Source: an uncultured Pelagibacteraceae bacterium (GTDB taxonomy: Bacteria; Pseudomonadota; Alphaproteobacteria; Pelagibacterales; Pelagibacteraceae). From it: a DNA stretch of 64,000 nucleotides. Position 1 is the first letter of the stretch. Each line of letters starts with the position of its first letter. The translations under genes were made by a program, and so were the position numbers. The stretch lies in NCBI GenBank assembly GCA_902560245.1, contig CACELK010000005.1:1-64000 (forward strand). The letters are read 5' to 3'. The notes under the pieces are model-generated. The model had not been told where the DNA came from and searched no databases. It saw only the letters and a list, made by a program, of their open reading frames with translations. This document shows, in pieces, positions 1 to 8,199 of this stretch.

Positions 1-718
1 CTTCGATTACATCAAAGTTGTTTTCTTTTAACAAATCAAAAAAATTCGAAGGATTTCCAATCCCTGCAAATGCAATTACCTTTTTATTTTTTAAAGTATC
101 TAAATTATTTATCTTATATTTCGAGTAAAATATTTTTATTTTTTCGTTTATTTCAAAAATTTTACTTTCAAAATTTATATTTCTATCTCCATTGATAAAA
201 ATACAATCTGCCCTTTTTATTGAATTAATACTTTCTCTAAGTGGTCCAGAAGGGATTACCAAACCATTTCCTATAAGTTGTTTTGAGTTAAAGCATAAAA
301 TTGAAAAGCTTTTTTTAATTGAAAAATCTTGAAAACCATCATCTAATATAGCTACGTCGTGTCCAGATAAAATTAGTGAATTAATAGCATTATTTCTATA
401 TTTATTTGAAAATATTTTTCCAATTTTCTCCAACATTTTTATTTCATCATATAAATAATTATATTTTTTTTTAATAAAACCTGGGTTTTTCCCGTTCAAT
501 TTAATGATTTTAAATAATTCGGATGCTAATGGAGTTTTTCCAGTTCCTCCTAAATATATATTACCAACACAAATAACTGGTATTGAAAATTTTTTTTCTT
601 TTTGGATTTTTTTTTTTAATAAGGTTGCCAAAATGAACAATAATGTGAAAGGGTACAAAATTATTGACCAGATTGATATCTTTTGAGCATCCCAAAACTT
701 AGGTTTTATTAATTTCAT
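1..718 (-). CDS. lpxK: Tetraacyldisaccharide 4'-kinase LpxK (3' end cut by window)
   Basis: This gene is not in the ORF track because it runs off the left edge; I translated it from the minus strand. LpxK phosphorylates the 4' position of the lipid A disaccharide at the inner membrane. About 239 residues are visible. They start MKLIKPKFWDAQK, followed by a hydrophobic segment (about 17-33) and the P-loop GGTGKTP (about 57-63) in the usual LpxK context VGNIYLGGTGKTP, then VLDDGFQDF, which is typical of the family. The start codon overlaps the stop of waaA by 4 bases (ATGA), so the two genes are probably translationally coupled. The neighbours waaA and msbA support a lipid A role. The C-terminal part is outside the window. 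Confidence 0.93.
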   Translation of the reverse strand, partial: MKLIKPKFWDAQKISIWSIILYPFTLLFILATLLKKKIQKEKKFSIPVICVGNIYLGGTGKTPLASELFKIIKLNGKNPGFIKKKYNYLYDEIKMLEKIGKIFSNKYRNNAINSLILSGHDVAILDDGFQDFSIKKSFSILCFNSKQLIGNGLVIPSGPLRESINSIKRADCIFINGDRNINFESKIFEINEKIKIFYSKYKINNLDTLKNKKVIAFAGIGNPSNFFDLLKENNFDVIE

Positions 719-1968
719 ATTATTTTTAAATAACTTTCAATCTCAAATAATGTTTCTTTCAATATTTTTTTTCCTAATTTTTTTATTTTAACTTCTAAAC
801 TTTTCGGTCTTTTCCTTCCTTTAATACTAAGATCAACAGCCTCTGTAAGTTGCTGTAGATTTTTTACTTTTTTGGAAACTTTATTTTTATCTAGAAGCTC
901 ATAAACTTCTTTGAAATTTTGTATATTTGGCCCATAAATAATTCTACAACCATTTCTTGCGGCCTCGATTGGATTCTGACCTCCGTGATTTATAAGTGAA
1001 CCTCCCAAAAAAACTGTATTAGACAATTTAAAAAATGTATCCGTTTCTCCATAGGTATTAACAATATATATATCCGTATCTTTATTTATTTTTTCCTTTG
1101 AGCTGTGCAGATGAATTTTAAGATTTAGTTCTTTAAGTGAGTTTATAATATCACCAGTTCTTTGTGTATGACGTGGAATTATAAATGTTACAAGATTTTT
1201 AATTTTTTTTTTTAATTTTAAATGTGCATACGCGCTAATTATTTCTTCATTGTCATGAGTACTAGCAGCACACCAAAATTTTTTATTTTTTAAAAAATTT
1301 TTTAATTTATAATTAATTAAATTTTCTGGAATTTTTTCTTTTTCAGAAAATTTTAAATTTCCTAAAAATTTGACATTTTTTACCTCGAAGTTTTTAAGAT
1401 ATTTTAAAGTCTCATTATTTTGTGGATAGGCAGCGTTAAAACATTTAAATATTTTTTTAGTTAACGAGCTTAAAAATTTCCATCTTTTATAAGACTTATT
1501 TGTAATTCTAGCATTTAGCAAGATTGTTGAGATATCAGCCTTGCTTAAATTTATAAGCATATTAGGCCAAATCTCAGAGTCAATAAAAATAGCTAAGTTA
1601 GGTCTCCAATAATTTAAAAATTTTTTTGTTAAAACTTGACTATCAATTGGAAAAAATTGATGAATAGTTTTTTTAAATTTGAATTTTTTAAATATTTTTG
1701 ATGAACTTAAAGTTGATGATGTTATTAGTATTTGTTTAATATTTTTTCTTTTTTCAAGCTTCTCAATTAAAGGTACTACGCTTTTTATTTCCCCAACACT
1801 TGCGCCATGAAACCAAATTAAATTTCCATCCTTTTTCTTTTCTGAAAAAAGACAAAACTTTTCTTTAAATCTTTTAGGGTCTTCTTTTTTTCTTATAAGT
1901 CTTAATATTAATATAATTGGCGAAAAAATTAAAATAAGATTAATTAATAATCTGTATACGAATACCAT
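715..1968 (-). CDS. waaA: 3-deoxy-D-manno-octulosonic acid (Kdo) transferase WaaA
   Basis: WaaA is a GT30 glycosyltransferase that adds Kdo from CMP-Kdo to lipid IVA on the cytoplasmic face of the inner membrane. The 417-residue product has the normal family length. It has an N-terminal membrane anchor (about 5-24), the motif WFHGASVGE with the probable catalytic Glu at residue 60, and the donor-site region FLGGSLINHGGQNPIEAA in the C-terminal half. It sits 3 bases downstream of msbA and overlaps lpxK by 4 bases, giving an msbA-waaA-lpxK transcription unit. No part of the gene looks degraded. Confidence 0.94.
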   Translation of the reverse strand: MVFVYRLLINLILIFSPIILILRLIRKKEDPKRFKEKFCLFSEKKKDGNLIWFHGASVGEIKSVVPLIEKLEKRKNIKQILITSSTLSSSKIFKKFKFKKTIHQFFPIDSQVLTKKFLNYWRPNLAIFIDSEIWPNMLINLSKADISTILLNARITNKSYKRWKFLSSLTKKIFKCFNAAYPQNNETLKYLKNFEVKNVKFLGNLKFSEKEKIPENLINYKLKNFLKNKKFWCAASTHDNEEIISAYAHLKLKKKIKNLVTFIIPRHTQRTGDIINSLKELNLKIHLHSSKEKINKDTDIYIVNTYGETDTFFKLSNTVFLGGSLINHGGQNPIEAARNGCRIIYGPNIQNFKEVYELLDKNKVSKKVKNLQQLTEAVDLSIKGRKRPKSLEVKIKKLGKKILKETLFEIESYLKII

Positions 1969-1971
1969 AAT

Positions 1972-3711
1972 TTAATTTCTAATTTGTTTGTCATAAAAAT
2001 TTTTATATATATCCGAGTTTGAAAGAAGATATTCATGATTTCCTTCAGCAACTACTTTACCAGTTTCTAAAACATATATTTTTTCAGCTTTAAGAACTGT
2101 AGATAGTCTGTGTGCGATTACAATTGTTGTCTTATTTTTTGTTAACATTGTAATTGCATTCTGAATTTTACTTTCTGTTTCTGCATCAAGAGAAGATGTA
2201 GCCTCATCGAGAAGAATAATAGGGCTTTTTTTAAGCATTGCTCTTGCAATTGAAAGCCTTTGCTTTTCTCCACCTGACAGCCTAACCCCATTTTCACCTA
2301 TCATTGTATTGTATTTTTCTGGGAGTTTTTCTATAAATTCGTTTGCGAATGAATCTTTGCAAGCTTTTTCTATTTCTTGATCTGTAGCATTTAATTTTGC
2401 ATACGCTACGTTATTTTTTACAGTATCATCAAATAAAGTTGTTTCTTGACTTACTAGCGAAATATTTTTTCTTAAAGAAAATGTATTTGTTTTATAAATC
2501 GATTGATTATCAATAAAAATATCTCCATTATCAATGTCATAAAATCTTGGAATTAAATTTAAAATTGTTGATTTGCCAGCACCACTATGACCCACCAATG
2601 CAGTCATTTTTCCACCTTTTATGTTGAGATTAATTGATTTCAAAACAATGTTATCCTCTTTACTATATGTAAAATTAGTATCTTTAAAAACAATATCAGC
2701 TTTAGAAATTTCTAAATTTGGTAGAGCGGGATCGTTATTTATTTCATTTTTAAGATCCACAACTGGCAGAACTCTTTTTGCAGCAATTAAACCTTGGTTA
2801 ACTGCGATGTTTAAAGTAGCAAGAGATCTAACAGGCTGATAAGCCAGCATCATAGCAGCCAAGAAGGAGAAAAAATTATTTATATCTAATTCATTTTTAT
2901 TTATAAGAGTTCCTGAATAATAAATTAATACTGCAATCATAATACCTGTAAGGGTTTCCATAATTGGTGTTGCTCTATTAAAAACAATTTGAATTTTTTC
3001 TCCTTTTCCTGCCACACCATCAATTTTAGATTTTGATCTTGATTTTTCAAATGATTCATTTTGAAAAATTTTCATTATCTTGTGATTTTTAAAAAGTTCT
3101 ACTAAATGTGTTGTAAAAAAACCTGTCATTTCAAGTAATTCTGTAGAAACTTTAGACATTCTTTTACCTAAACTTTTCGCAGCTATTGATGCAAGCGGTA
3201 TCATAATTATTGCAAGCATCGACAGTTTCCAATTTTGATAAAACATCACTCCAAGCAAACCTATTAAAGTTAAGCTATCTTTAAATACATTTAGAATTGC
3301 TGTACTAACTAGGTTGGTTAACATTGCAGTATCGTTCGTTAGGCTAGAGATAAATTTTCCAGTATGTCTTTTTTCTATAAATTTTGTATCGGCAACAACA
3401 AGTGCCTTTATCATGTCTTTTTGAACATCTGCTTTAACTTTAGCGGCTACTTTTATCATTAAAACCTTTGCTCCATAAAGAGATGTACCTTTAGCAGCAA
3501 ATGCAAAAACTATTGCAATTGGAATTAAAAAAAGAAGCGTCTGATCTTTTTCAAGAAATATTTTTTTTATTGCCGGATCTAAAAGATATGCTATCGAAGA
3601 CGTGCTACCAGCGACAATTACAGAGAGCAATACTGCAAAAATAATATTTTTTATATATCTTTTGGTATAATCTTCATAAAGTCTTTTTAATATTGAAATA
3701 TCATTTTTCAT
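1972..3711 (-). CDS. msbA: Lipid A/phospholipid flippase MsbA (ABC exporter half-transporter)
   Basis: The 579-residue product is a fused membrane and ATPase half-transporter of the MsbA size class. The N-terminal part (about 1-310) contains six predicted membrane segments. The C-terminal nucleotide-binding domain has Walker A GHSGAGKST, signature LSGGEKQR, Walker B IILLDEAT and the H-loop IAHRLST. MsbA homodimers flip lipid A core across the inner membrane. Assignment to MsbA rather than another exporter rests on its position beside waaA and lpxK. The start codon shares one base with the ubiA stop, suggesting co-transcription from upstream. Confidence 0.9.
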   Translation of the reverse strand: MKNDISILKRLYEDYTKRYIKNIIFAVLLSVIVAGSTSSIAYLLDPAIKKIFLEKDQTLLFLIPIAIVFAFAAKGTSLYGAKVLMIKVAAKVKADVQKDMIKALVVADTKFIEKRHTGKFISSLTNDTAMLTNLVSTAILNVFKDSLTLIGLLGVMFYQNWKLSMLAIIMIPLASIAAKSLGKRMSKVSTELLEMTGFFTTHLVELFKNHKIMKIFQNESFEKSRSKSKIDGVAGKGEKIQIVFNRATPIMETLTGIMIAVLIYYSGTLINKNELDINNFFSFLAAMMLAYQPVRSLATLNIAVNQGLIAAKRVLPVVDLKNEINNDPALPNLEISKADIVFKDTNFTYSKEDNIVLKSINLNIKGGKMTALVGHSGAGKSTILNLIPRFYDIDNGDIFIDNQSIYKTNTFSLRKNISLVSQETTLFDDTVKNNVAYAKLNATDQEIEKACKDSFANEFIEKLPEKYNTMIGENGVRLSGGEKQRLSIARAMLKKSPIILLDEATSSLDAETESKIQNAITMLTKNKTTIVIAHRLSTVLKAEKIYVLETGKVVAEGNHEYLLSNSDIYKNFYDKQIRN

Positions 3712-4577
3712 TATAATAATTTTCCTATTAAAATATTTAAAAAAACTAAAAAACCAAAAAAATTATTACTTTTGAAAAGTTTTAAACAATTTTCAGGATC
3801 TTTTATATTGAGTTTTTTTAATTGAAAAGCCATTAAATGTAAAATTGGTATACTTAAAAATAAAAAATAAAAATATCTAAATTCCATTACTATACCTAAA
3901 AATATTAAAACAGTTATTAAAATTAAGTAACATATAAATAAAAATATTATTGGATTTTTTTTAAATTTAATTGAAGTTGATTTTAATCCTATTATTTCAT
4001 CATCTTTAATATCTTGAAACCCATAAATAGTGTCGTAACCAAGTGTCCAAAATATGGCCCCAATATAAAAAATTATTGGAATGTAAATGTTTTCATTATT
4101 TACTGAAAGCCATCCAAGCATTAATCCGTAATTAAATGTTATACCAAGGAATAATTGTGGCCAATAAGTAAATCTTTTCATTAATGGATAAGTAAAAGCC
4201 AAAGGCATTGATCCAATCGCAAGTATTATAACTAAATAATTAAAATTAATTAAAACTATAAATGCTAAGATACAAAGAAAAAAAGCATAAGCTAAAGCAA
4301 TCCTAGTTGAAATTTTACCTGATGCCAGAGGTCTATTCTTTGTTCTTTCAACTTTCTTATCAAACTTTTTATCAGAGATATCATTTACTATACATCCAGC
4401 TGATCGCATTAGTATAGAGCCAGCTAAAAATAAAAATAAATAAAAAAAATAGTTATTTAATGCATTTTTAAAGTCAAAAGCTAAGGTTAGACCCCATGCA
4501 CATGGCCAAAATAACAACATGAACCCAATAGGTTTTTTTAGTCTTGTTAACTCTATAAAATTATTAAGCTGATTCAT
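3711..4577 (-). CDS. ubiA: 4-hydroxybenzoate polyprenyltransferase UbiA
   Basis: UbiA attaches the polyprenyl tail to 4-hydroxybenzoate in ubiquinone synthesis, inside the membrane. The protein is highly hydrophobic with multiple membrane helices. It has both aspartate-rich motifs of the family: NDISDKKFDKKVERTKNRPLASG near the first third and DTIYGFQDIKDDE in the middle. I use the internal ATG (MNQLNNFIELTRLKKPIG, 288 aa), not the track start, because UbiA proteins begin shortly before the TRLxKPIG segment. The extra 14 residues of the track ORF look like upstream readthrough. It heads the ubiA-msbA-waaA-lpxK run. Confidence 0.92.
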   Translation of the reverse strand: MNQLNNFIELTRLKKPIGFMLLFWPCAWGLTLAFDFKNALNNYFFYLFLFLAGSILMRSAGCIVNDISDKKFDKKVERTKNRPLASGKISTRIALAYAFFLCILAFIVLINFNYLVIILAIGSMPLAFTYPLMKRFTYWPQLFLGITFNYGLMLGWLSVNNENIYIPIIFYIGAIFWTLGYDTIYGFQDIKDDEIIGLKSTSIKFKKNPIIFLFICYLILITVLIFLGIVMEFRYFYFLFLSIPILHLMAFQLKKLNIKDPENCLKLFKSNNFFGFLVFLNILIGKLL

Positions 4578-4629
4578 TAAATTTTTCTTGTAAATAGCAA
4601 AGCATAGATTCATAATCAAATTGATTCGT

Positions 4630-5034
4630 ATGAATATAGATTATACCGTAACAGCATTAATGTTCCCTGCTATACCACTATTAATGAGCGTATATAGCAA
4701 TAGATTCCATACACTTAGTAAGTTAATAAGAGAACTTCACGATGAGCATGTATACGAAAAACACATTCCTCCAGAATGGAAAAAACAGTTCATGAACCTA
4801 AGTGGACGAATTTCAATACTAAGATGGACAATAATGTTTGCAGCATTTGGTTTCTTATTTAATATGTTGACTGTTTTTGCTTTATATTTAGATGAGGTTT
4901 TTATTGCGAGAGTAATTTTTGGATCGTGTTGCTTATCTATGATCATTTCTATAATTTTCTTTATTAGGGAAATTCAAATATCTACAAATGCTTTAAATTT
5001 ACACATGTCAGATATGGATGTCAAAATCGACTAA
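4630..5034 (+). CDS. DUF2721 family small membrane protein
   Basis: This 134-residue protein resembles the DUF2721 family. It begins with a hydrophobic segment ending in LLMSVYSNRFHTLSKLIRELHDEH, a family-like signature, followed by two further membrane segments (about 70-90 and 95-115). The function is unknown. The track starts it at a TTG (4621), but an in-frame ATG nine bases later (MNIDYTV) is the more likely start. It is divergent from ubiA across about 50 bases, and its last four bases overlap the end of the quinone oxidoreductase gene on the other strand. Confidence 0.78.
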   Translation: MNIDYTVTALMFPAIPLLMSVYSNRFHTLSKLIRELHDEHVYEKHIPPEWKKQFMNLSGRISILRWTIMFAAFGFLFNMLTVFALYLDEVFIARVIFGSCCLSMIISIIFFIREIQISTNALNLHMSDMDVKID

Positions 5035-6005
5035 TTTGGAACAATTATTGCAGGACCAAGTATTTTTCTAGCCTCGAGATCTTTGTGAGCTTGAATGACG
5101 TCATCAAGATTATACTTTTTAAATATTTCTATTTTTATCTTTCCAGATTTAATTTTATCAAATAATAATTTTGCACCTTCATCAATTTCTTCTTTAGAAC
5201 CAAGATAGTGCTGCATAGATGGTCTAACAAAATATAAGTTTTTTGGCTGAAGTAACTTTGGAACATTTATATCTGATAGTGGTCCTGAGGCGTTTCCAAA
5301 AGATACCATCATACCTCTTATGCCTAAAGAATCTAGCGAACCTTGAAGGGTATTTTTTCCAACGCCATCATACACAACAGGAACTCCTTTTTTTTTAGTA
5401 ATTTCTAAAACCTTTTCAGAGAAGTTTTCTTTGTTATAATTAATTACATGTTCATATCCATAACTTTTTGCTTTCTCAATTTTTTCATCAGATCCAACAG
5501 TTCCAATTACCTTACATCCTAAACTTTTTGCCCACTGGCCAAATATTTGGCCAACTCCTCCAGCAGCTGCATGAAATAGAATTGTTTCGCCAGATTTAAC
5601 AGGATATGTCTTATGTAATAGATAAAAGGTTGTTAAGCCTTTTGTCATAAGAGTTGCTGCAATTTCAAGATCGATACCATCTGGAACTTTTACGAGATTT
5701 TTAGTTGGATAATTTCTATCACTTGAGTAAGAACCAAGTGGCATACCAGCATAAGCAACTTTATCACCAACTTTAAACTCTTTTACATTAGATCCTATTT
5801 CTTTAATCACCCCAGCGCCCTCAGCTCCAATTCCTGATGGTAGCTTTAAAGGATAAAGTCCTGATCTATGATAAGTGTCGATATAATTTAGACCTATAGC
5901 CTTGTGTTCTATTGTAACCTCATCTTTTTCAGGCTTACTAAGTTTTATATCTTTTAATTCAAGTACTTCTGGGCCACCATTTTTTGATATTTGTATAGCT
6001 TTCAT
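5031..6005 (-). CDS. qor: NADPH:quinone oxidoreductase (zeta-crystallin-like MDR family)
   Basis: The 324-residue protein is a zinc-free medium-chain dehydrogenase/reductase of the quinone oxidoreductase type. It has the MDR start (MKAIQISKNGGPEVLELKD), the segment GLNYIDTYHRSGLYP, and the Rossmann glycine motif AAAGGVGQ (about residues 146-153) for NADPH. It overlaps the upstream pirin gene by 4 bases. It is the last gene of a small operon with pirin, DoxX and a CxxC protein, which suggests a role in quinone or electrophile detoxification. The true substrate cannot be told from sequence. Confidence 0.88.
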   Translation of the reverse strand: MKAIQISKNGGPEVLELKDIKLSKPEKDEVTIEHKAIGLNYIDTYHRSGLYPLKLPSGIGAEGAGVIKEIGSNVKEFKVGDKVAYAGMPLGSYSSDRNYPTKNLVKVPDGIDLEIAATLMTKGLTTFYLLHKTYPVKSGETILFHAAAGGVGQIFGQWAKSLGCKVIGTVGSDEKIEKAKSYGYEHVINYNKENFSEKVLEITKKKGVPVVYDGVGKNTLQGSLDSLGIRGMMVSFGNASGPLSDINVPKLLQPKNLYFVRPSMQHYLGSKEEIDEGAKLLFDKIKSGKIKIEIFKKYNLDDVIQAHKDLEARKILGPAIIVPN

Positions 6006-6838
6006 TTTACAAATGTATCATTATGATAATCTTCAATAGCTTGCAAGATCTCTGCTTTAGTATTCATCACAAAAGGCCCACCTCTTGCAATTTCCTCATT
6101 TATTGGTTTACCAGATATAACTAGAAATTTCGCTTTTGTTTTTGCTTTAACTTTTAAATCTTCGCCTTTTGTAAGCAATATTAAAGTACTATCTTTAATA
6201 TTATCATGCTTCTTAGAACCAATTTCTATTTCACCATTAATCAGATACACAAAAGCATTGTGTGAAGATGGTAAATAAAAATTAAATTCTTTATCTTTAT
6301 TTAGCTCAACATCAAAATATACTGGTTCAATGTTGTGTTCTTTTACAGGGCCTTCAGCATTTTCAAATTTTCCAGCAATAACTTTTACTTTCTTATCTTG
6401 ATCTTGATGTACACTCATTTTATCTGCATCAATATAAATGTATTCAGGTTTACTCATTTTCAATTTCGCTGGCATATTAATCCATAATTGAAAGCCATGC
6501 AGTTTACCTTCTTTCATAGCAGGCATTTCTGAATGAATAATTCCACTTCCTGTTTTCATCCACTGAACATCTCCAGCGGACATTCTTCCTTCACCGCCAG
6601 TACTATCTTTATGTTCAAAATCTCCTGCAAGCATGTAAGTAACTGTTTCAATTCCTCTATGTGGATGAGGAGGAAAACCTGCTATATAATCTTCACTATT
6701 TTCAGAACCAAATTCATCTAGCATTAAAAATGGATCAAAGTAGTTAGGCTCGACACCAATGCTTCTTTTTAATTTTACTCCGGCACCATCAGAAGTGGGG
6801 ATAGGATCAATAATTTTATTAATTTCTATTTTTTTCAA
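6002..6838 (-). CDS. Pirin family protein (bicupin)
   Basis: The 278-residue protein has the pirin architecture of two cupin domains. The N-terminal cupin contains FPPHPHRGIETVTYML and GSGIIHSEMP, which supply the histidine and glutamate metal ligands of pirins. The C-terminal cupin starts near GPVKEHNIEPVYFDVEL. Bacterial pirins include quercetin dioxygenases and metabolic regulators; the in vivo substrate here is unknown. It lies directly between DoxX (one base away) and the quinone oxidoreductase (4-base overlap), so the genes are probably translated from one mRNA. The metal-binding residues look intact, so it should bind iron or a similar metal. Confidence 0.92.
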   Translation of the reverse strand: MKKIEINKIIDPIPTSDGAGVKLKRSIGVEPNYFDPFLMLDEFGSENSEDYIAGFPPHPHRGIETVTYMLAGDFEHKDSTGGEGRMSAGDVQWMKTGSGIIHSEMPAMKEGKLHGFQLWINMPAKLKMSKPEYIYIDADKMSVHQDQDKKVKVIAGKFENAEGPVKEHNIEPVYFDVELNKDKEFNFYLPSSHNAFVYLINGEIEIGSKKHDNIKDSTLILLTKGEDLKVKAKTKAKFLVISGKPINEEIARGGPFVMNTKAEILQAIEDYHNDTFVK

Positions 6839-7246
6839 TTATTTATTTCCTTTAATTAAAAAATATAAAGCGATTATAAAAAGAAAAATTTGCTCGCTGG
6901 TAAATAGCTTTGTTGTAATAAACCAATCTCTATGAGCTAATGCAAAAGCATTAATCATAACAACAGCAATAGCTAAAGCACTTACTCTCGTTATTAGATT
7001 ACCAGTAGAACCTTTTATAAGACCACCAATAATCAAAAATAATCCAGCTCCTAATTCAGTAAGTGCAATAAATGATGCAAAAAAAGCAGAAAAACCAAAA
7101 TAATCCATCAAAACTTCTGGTGGCAGTGGAAATTTACTCAACCCATGAATACTAAAAGCTATACCAAGACCCAATCTTATCAACCAAGGTGATAAAAATT
7201 GTATTTTTGAAAAAAATTTATTTAATTTATTGTCTAATTTGTCCAT
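6839..7246 (-). CDS. DoxX family integral membrane protein
   Basis: This is a four-helix membrane protein of the DoxX family, about 135 residues from the start used here. It shows the typical LIRLGLGIAFSIHGLSKFP opening, a central ALTELGAGLFLIIGGLI helix and a hydrophobic C-terminus. I start it at MDKLDNKLNKFF, because the 27 upstream residues in the track overlap the end of the neighbouring CxxC gene in another frame and are not family-like. DoxX proteins are often found with redox and thiol-stress genes. Here it lies between a CxxC mini-protein and pirin, consistent with a redox-linked role, but the function is not known. Confidence 0.85.
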   Translation of the reverse strand: MDKLDNKLNKFFSKIQFLSPWLIRLGLGIAFSIHGLSKFPLPPEVLMDYFGFSAFFASFIALTELGAGLFLIIGGLIKGSTGNLITRVSALAIAVVMINAFALAHRDWFITTKLFTSEQIFLFIIALYFLIKGNK

Positions 7247-7253
7247 AACTTTT

Positions 7254-7445
7254 TTATCCGCATCTATTACAACGAACCGTAGCAAACATTTCATCCCACT
7301 CAGAATCTTTTTCCTCGACATAATCAAGAAGACATCTAAGAGCTTTTGATTTGTCTGGCAAATCGTATTTTTCCACTATTTGTTCAAGTAATTTTTCTGA
7401 GTCTGTGTTTATCTCAAAAGAAACATCTATTTTACCACCAGCCAT
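7254..7445 (-). CDS. Small ribbon-helix-helix-like protein with C-terminal CxxC
   Basis: I do not recognise a named family. The 63-residue protein starts with a strand-like segment (KIDVSFEIN), then a helix pair around EKLLEQIVEKYDLPDKSKALRCLLDYV. This resembles the strand-helix-helix layout of small ribbon-helix-helix DNA-binding proteins, with SKALRCLL in the place of the usual SRSEALR. It ends in RCNRCG, a possible metal- or redox-active cysteine pair, plus one more Cys in helix two. It is the first gene of the DoxX-pirin-qor operon, has a perfect Shine-Dalgarno, and follows a consensus promoter. A redox- or metal-sensing autoregulator is an attractive inference but is unproven. A plain structural zinc-ribbon role is also possible. 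Confidence 0.72.
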   Translation of the reverse strand: MAGGKIDVSFEINTDSEKLLEQIVEKYDLPDKSKALRCLLDYVEEKDSEWDEMFATVRCNRCG

Positions 7446-7452
7446 TATTTTC

Positions 7453-7458
7453 TCCTTC
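7453..7458 (-). promoter_or_regulatory. Consensus Shine-Dalgarno of the CxxC-DoxX-pirin-qor operon
   Basis: On the minus strand AAGGAG lies 7 bases before the ATG of the 63-aa gene. Most genes in this window have weak or no recognisable ribosome-binding site, so this suggests strong translation and confirms the start. Confidence 0.85.
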
Positions 7459-7474
7459 AGTTTATTAACTAAAT
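7457..7474. promoter_or_regulatory. Imperfect dyad between -10 and Shine-Dalgarno (candidate operator)
   Basis: The sequence TTCAGTT-TATT-AACTAAA is an inverted repeat with 6 of 7 arm positions matching. It covers the expected transcription start and the edge of the Shine-Dalgarno of the 63-aa gene. Its position fits a repressor operator. There is no proof that it is bound. Confidence 0.4.
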
Positions 7475-7478
7475 TCTA

Positions 7479-7508
7479 TTATATTTTAATTTTTTTACAC
7501 ATGTCAAA
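7479..7508 (-). promoter_or_regulatory. Consensus sigma-70 promoter for the pirin/DoxX/qor operon
   Basis: Reading the minus strand, a perfect -35 TTGACA (7508-7503) is followed after 18 bases by a perfect -10 TATAAT (7484-7479). Transcription would start roughly 6-8 bases later and give a short leader before the 63-aa gene. This is the best promoter match I found in the window. Confidence 0.8.
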
Positions 7509-7519
7509 AGAGCGCTGCT

Positions 7520-8182
7520 TTAAACAAAATCAAGTAATTGATTTAAGTTTTTAACCTCTTTTTTAGGTACATAGTCAAGATTATCAAAAATACTATTATT
7601 TCGGTTTACCCAAATAGAACTATAACCATAATTTCCTCCGCCAGAAACATCCCACGTATTTGCGCTTAAAAATACAATCTCTTCTTTTTGTATTTTATAT
7701 TTTTTTACTGGCATGTCGTAAACTTTTGCATCTGGTTTATAAATCCCTACTTCTTCAATTGAGAAAATATCATCAAATATATTATTTAGATTATTACTGG
7801 AAACTAATTCATTAAGAAGCTTAGGGGTTCCGTTTGAAAGAATAGCAAGCTTGTAATTTTTTTCTTTCAATTTATTTAAAACATCTCTTACCTCTGGAAA
7901 TGTATTTAAAACCTTATATAAATTTAAAAGTTCCTTTTTCATTGATTTGTCTATCTTAAATAAATTCATTGATTTATCTAAACTGTCCTCTGTAACTTGC
8001 CAAAAATCTTCGTGTCTTTTCATTAAACTTCTAAGCCAAGTGTATTCTAATTGAGTAGTTCGCCAAAAATTTGCAAAACCTTCCCACTTGTCACCGATTT
8101 TGTCTTTGCATTTTTCTGCAGCAGAATTTACATCAAATAACGTTCCATAAGCATCAAAAATTATTGCTTTAACATTTTTCAT
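7520..8182 (-). CDS. Haloacid dehalogenase, type II (HAD superfamily)
   Basis: The 220-residue protein matches (S)-2-haloacid dehalogenase-type HAD hydrolases. Motif I is FDAYGTLFDV with the nucleophile Asp near residue 10; motif II is SNGTP; the conserved Lys lies in YKPDAKVYDMP; and the C-terminal SANTWDVSGG carries the family's Asn and Asp. The likely reaction is hydrolytic dehalogenation of short 2-haloacids, though HAD substrate range is broad. A 74-base spacer with its own promoter separates it from the downstream 63-aa gene. It is divergent from rsmE with only 17 bases between the starts. Confidence 0.87.
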   Translation of the reverse strand: MKNVKAIIFDAYGTLFDVNSAAEKCKDKIGDKWEGFANFWRTTQLEYTWLRSLMKRHEDFWQVTEDSLDKSMNLFKIDKSMKKELLNLYKVLNTFPEVRDVLNKLKEKNYKLAILSNGTPKLLNELVSSNNLNNIFDDIFSIEEVGIYKPDAKVYDMPVKKYKIQKEEIVFLSANTWDVSGGGNYGYSSIWVNRNNSIFDNLDYVPKKEVKNLNQLLDFV

Positions 8183-8199
8183 AAATTAATCTAAGAACT

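Noticed and set aside
504-686. Plus-strand 60-aa ORF near the left edge
   Set aside because: It is a shadow of lpxK, whose minus-strand frame is open to the edge and carries the P-loop.
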